Below are positions 6,296-7,918 of a stretch of 7,918 nt of DNA, in pieces. Position 1 is the stretch's first letter, and the number at the start of each line of letters is the position of its first letter. Source of the stretch: Desulfobacula sp. (GTDB lineage Bacteria; Desulfobacterota; Desulfobacteria; Desulfobacterales; Desulfobacteraceae); NCBI GenBank assembly GCA_027858355.1, contig JAQICW010000219.1:1-7918 (forward strand), given 5' to 3'. Below the pieces are notes generated by a model. The model made no database searches. It saw only the letters and a program-made list of their open reading frames with translations, and was not told the origin of the DNA. The position numbers and the translations under genes were made by a program.

Positions 6296-6355
6296 AATAT
6301 AGCTTGATTTTATCTACTATATAGCCAGATTATATCTTTTTATGAATATTTTCAA
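6296..6355 (-). promoter_or_regulatory. Candidate promoter region for the three small minus-strand genes
   Basis: On the minus strand, TTGAAA (6350-6355) and TATAAT (6329-6334) form a -35/-10 pair with a short 15-bp spacer. A second -10-like TATATT (6296-6301) ends exactly 7 nt before GTG 6288, which would give a leaderless mRNA and explain the missing ribosome site; it lacks a good -35. An 8-bp palindrome CTATATAG (6317-6324) lies between them. The whole stretch is AT-rich, so chance matches are expected. Confidence 0.3.
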
Positions 6356-6393
6356 TATCAAAATCGTTTTTCCCCTTAACCGCTTAAAAATAA

Positions 6394-6433
6394 AAAAGGG
6401 CGGGCAAGAAATCAAGTTCTTGCCTGCCCTTTT
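6394..6433 (-). terminator. Strong rho-independent terminator of the oxidoreductase operon
   Basis: AAAAGGGCGGGCAAGAA (6394-6410) pairs with TTCTTGCCTGCCCTTTT (6417-6433) over 17 positions with one G-T wobble, closing a 6-nt loop. Read on the minus strand the stem is followed by TTTTTTATTTTT. It begins 15 nt after the TAG of the membrane-subunit gene and insulates the three small genes from that operon. Confidence 0.9.
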
Positions 6434-6448
6434 CATTTAATCAATCTT

Positions 6449-7351
6449 CTAAATCAAGGGCTTGTACACCGCACTTTTCATTATGACATAACGAAGAGCA
6501 AGATCACCTGCAATAACAGAAGCCAATCTTAAAAAGATCAAAAAACCATTGGTATCTCCGCCCCACATAATCAGGGTGAGAATCAGTGGAAGGATGATGC
6601 CTAATCCGCCCACACCAATAAGGGAGATCTTTGAAAGATCGCCGGTTATCTGTATTTTAATGGATTCTTTTCCGATTTCATTGCTGTGCCAGGTTCCCCA
6701 TATATAGAGCATGACGCATAAAAAATACGCAAAGAAAAACACCTCTGCCCAGATTTCCATTCCAGATGCCGGCACTGCATTACCTGAAACAGCCGTCATA
6801 AACTGCAAAAGCTGCTGCCCGATCCACACCCCGGAAATCACTGATAATGGCAGAACCATTGTTGAACTCCAGGCAGGAAGCGCTCTGATAACATTCATGG
6901 TGGCAAATCCATGGGAAATAATCAAAAGGCACAAAATTCCCATGATAGTATTAAACACCACATTAAAGCTTCCTGCTGTCACCATCTGCAAGAACCCCAA
7001 CGCTGCAAAGATACCTATAATCCATATACCCCGGGATAACTCGGATGTATTGGGTTTCATGAGCATTCGCCAGGCTCTCAGGGGGTTGCCAAGATACAGC
7101 ACATGAATGGCACCACCCAGTACCAGGGTAATCAGCCAGCCAAGAATCAATCCGGCTTTATATTCATAAAAAAGGGACACGAAATAAAGGCCTGCACCTA
7201 TTTCTGAGAAAAAAAAGGCCAGCCAGAGAAAAATGCCTTTGTCATCAATCCATTCTTGCTGACGAGTGGGCCGCATCATCCATTCGTATGGCTTTAAGTC
7301 GCTGCCGGTAGGATGGAACATAATTTTTTCAAGCTCATTTCTTTGTTTCAT
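6449..7351 (-). CDS. NrfD/PsrC-like membrane subunit of a molybdopterin oxidoreductase
   Basis: This 300-residue integral membrane protein has about eight helices (roughly 39-62, 67-88, 107-126, 130-150, 162-186, 199-219, 241-264, 268-290). It would exchange electrons between the quinone pool and the iron-sulfur/molybdopterin subunits. Family marks are SEIGAGLYFVSLF (49-61) in helix 1, YLGNPLRAWRMLMKPNTSELSRGIW (86-110, the NrfD block after helix 2) and AGDLALRYVIMKSAVY (281-296) near the C-terminus. The length is typical of NrfD/PsrC proteins. AGGAGG (7363-7368) precedes ATG 7351 by 11 nt and overlaps the end of the upstream gene, whose stop is 18 nt before this start. The partner is the molybdopterin subunit; an iron-sulfur subunit is expected upstream, outside the window. 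The electron acceptor or donor (polysulfide, thiosulfate, tetrathionate, an organic oxide or other) cannot be told from this subunit. Confidence 0.85.
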   Translation of the reverse strand: MKQRNELEKIMFHPTGSDLKPYEWMMRPTRQQEWIDDKGIFLWLAFFFSEIGAGLYFVSLFYEYKAGLILGWLITLVLGGAIHVLYLGNPLRAWRMLMKPNTSELSRGIWIIGIFAALGFLQMVTAGSFNVVFNTIMGILCLLIISHGFATMNVIRALPAWSSTMVLPLSVISGVWIGQQLLQFMTAVSGNAVPASGMEIWAEVFFFAYFLCVMLYIWGTWHSNEIGKESIKIQITGDLSKISLIGVGGLGIILPLILTLIMWGGDTNGFLIFLRLASVIAGDLALRYVIMKSAVYKPLI

Positions 7352-7369
7352 AATTGTTCAATCCTCCTT

Positions 7370-7918
7370 TTAGCCTTTGTAAATCTTAACAGCAACAGAA
7401 GTTTCAATGTTTCCGGTGATGGGGTCATAGTGTCTCAGGTATGACGGAAGCAGCTTGCAGAAATTACTTCCCTTACCCTTGGCAATAGGTCTTTTGTCTG
7501 CCCATAACCCCCCTTGTCCGCAAACACCGAGAACTTTTGGATGTTGAGCTTCCATTGTTTTTACTATGCCATTTTCTTTGATTCCATATTTATTTTCCAT
7601 CCAGATAATATCGCCGTCTTTGAATCCTTTTTCATCTGCCAGACCTTTATTCAAGGTAATTGTAAAAGTATAAGGGATCATCTGGCTGACTTCATCAACC
7701 AAAGGATTTTGAAAGGTTGAGTTATTTGTGTGAAGACTATCACGATAAGAAAAAGCTAAAAGATCATATTCATCATCAAGTTCTTTGTGAGATGTTGGCC
7801 AGAACCAGCTAGGTAACGGACCATATTGATCCATATCCATTTCAAGTTCAACCCCGGTATCTTTCATGATTTTTTCAGCAGCTCTCCTGTCATGGATTAA
7901 AAATTCCATATAAACCGG
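7370..7918 (-). CDS. Molybdopterin oxidoreductase, C-terminal part (partial, 5' cut by window)
   Basis: The last 182 residues of a DMSO-reductase-superfamily catalytic subunit are visible. The frame stays open to the window edge (Pro-Val-Tyr precedes Met at 7909), so that Met is almost certainly internal. Numbering from it, residues about 47-175 form the molybdopterin dinucleotide-binding domain: SYRDSLHTNNST (54-65), LNKGLADEKGFKDGDIIWMENKYG (86-109), then PKVLGVCGQGG (124-134). The fold ends in the family pattern DPITGNIETSVAVKIYKG (162-179). The iron-sulfur motif and molybdenum ligand lie outside the window, so neither the metal ligand nor any Tat signal can be read. The neighbouring NrfD-like gene 18 nt downstream makes it the catalytic subunit of a membrane-linked complex. 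The superfamily is clear; substrate and subfamily are not. Confidence 0.85.
   Translation of the reverse strand, partial: PVYMEFLIHDRRAAEKIMKDTGVELEMDMDQYGPLPSWFWPTSHKELDDEYDLLAFSYRDSLHTNNSTFQNPLVDEVSQMIPYTFTITLNKGLADEKGFKDGDIIWMENKYGIKENGIVKTMEAQHPKVLGVCGQGGLWADKRPIAKGKGSNFCKLLPSYLRHYDPITGNIETSVAVKIYKG

Noticed and set aside
6711..7106. 131-codon plus-strand open frame inside the NrfD-like gene
   Set aside because: It is antisense to a well-supported membrane protein; its composition is what a reversed hydrophobic gene gives.

Overview
The window looks like chromosomal DNA from a low-to-moderate GC, Gram-negative anaerobe, most likely a sulfate-reducing deltaproteobacterium of the Desulfobacter/Desulfobacula type. 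This is inferred from a periplasmic-binding-protein transporter with a cleavable signal peptide, a molybdopterin oxidoreductase paired with an NrfD-type membrane subunit, and general base use. No rRNA or other phylogenetic marker is present, so the assignment is provisional.

Positions 1-97 hold the last codons of an unrecognised plus-strand gene. After a short leader with a good sigma70-type promoter and an overlapping inverted repeat, positions 310-5251 carry a complete five-gene branched-chain amino acid ABC importer in the classical order livK-livH-livM-livG-livF: periplasmic binding protein, two membrane permeases and two ATPases. A strong hairpin sits between livK and livH, probably limiting read-through so that binding protein exceeds membrane complex. 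The last four genes are tightly packed or overlapping. A hairpin after livF ends the unit.

Positions 5341-6288 hold three small minus-strand genes, reading right to left. They are a 90-residue protein of unknown function starting at GTG, a 58-residue protein with the look of the DUF2080 / swapped-hairpin AbrB family, and a GNAT acetyltransferase. The last two are separated by only 2 nt. The 58-residue gene is short enough to be missed by length-filtered gene calling. This trio is the least ordinary part of the window.

Positions 6449-7918 (minus strand) hold the end of a respiratory-type oxidoreductase operon. It has the C-terminal cofactor-binding part of a molybdopterin enzyme, cut by the window edge, followed by an eight-helix NrfD/PsrC-like quinone-interacting membrane protein and a strong rho-independent terminator. 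I see no CRISPR array, tRNA, rRNA, insertion sequence or origin, and no transposase despite the 'transposon-encoded' label sometimes given to DUF2080 proteins. Most of the window is conventional; the novelty lies in the small-gene cluster and the regulatory structures.
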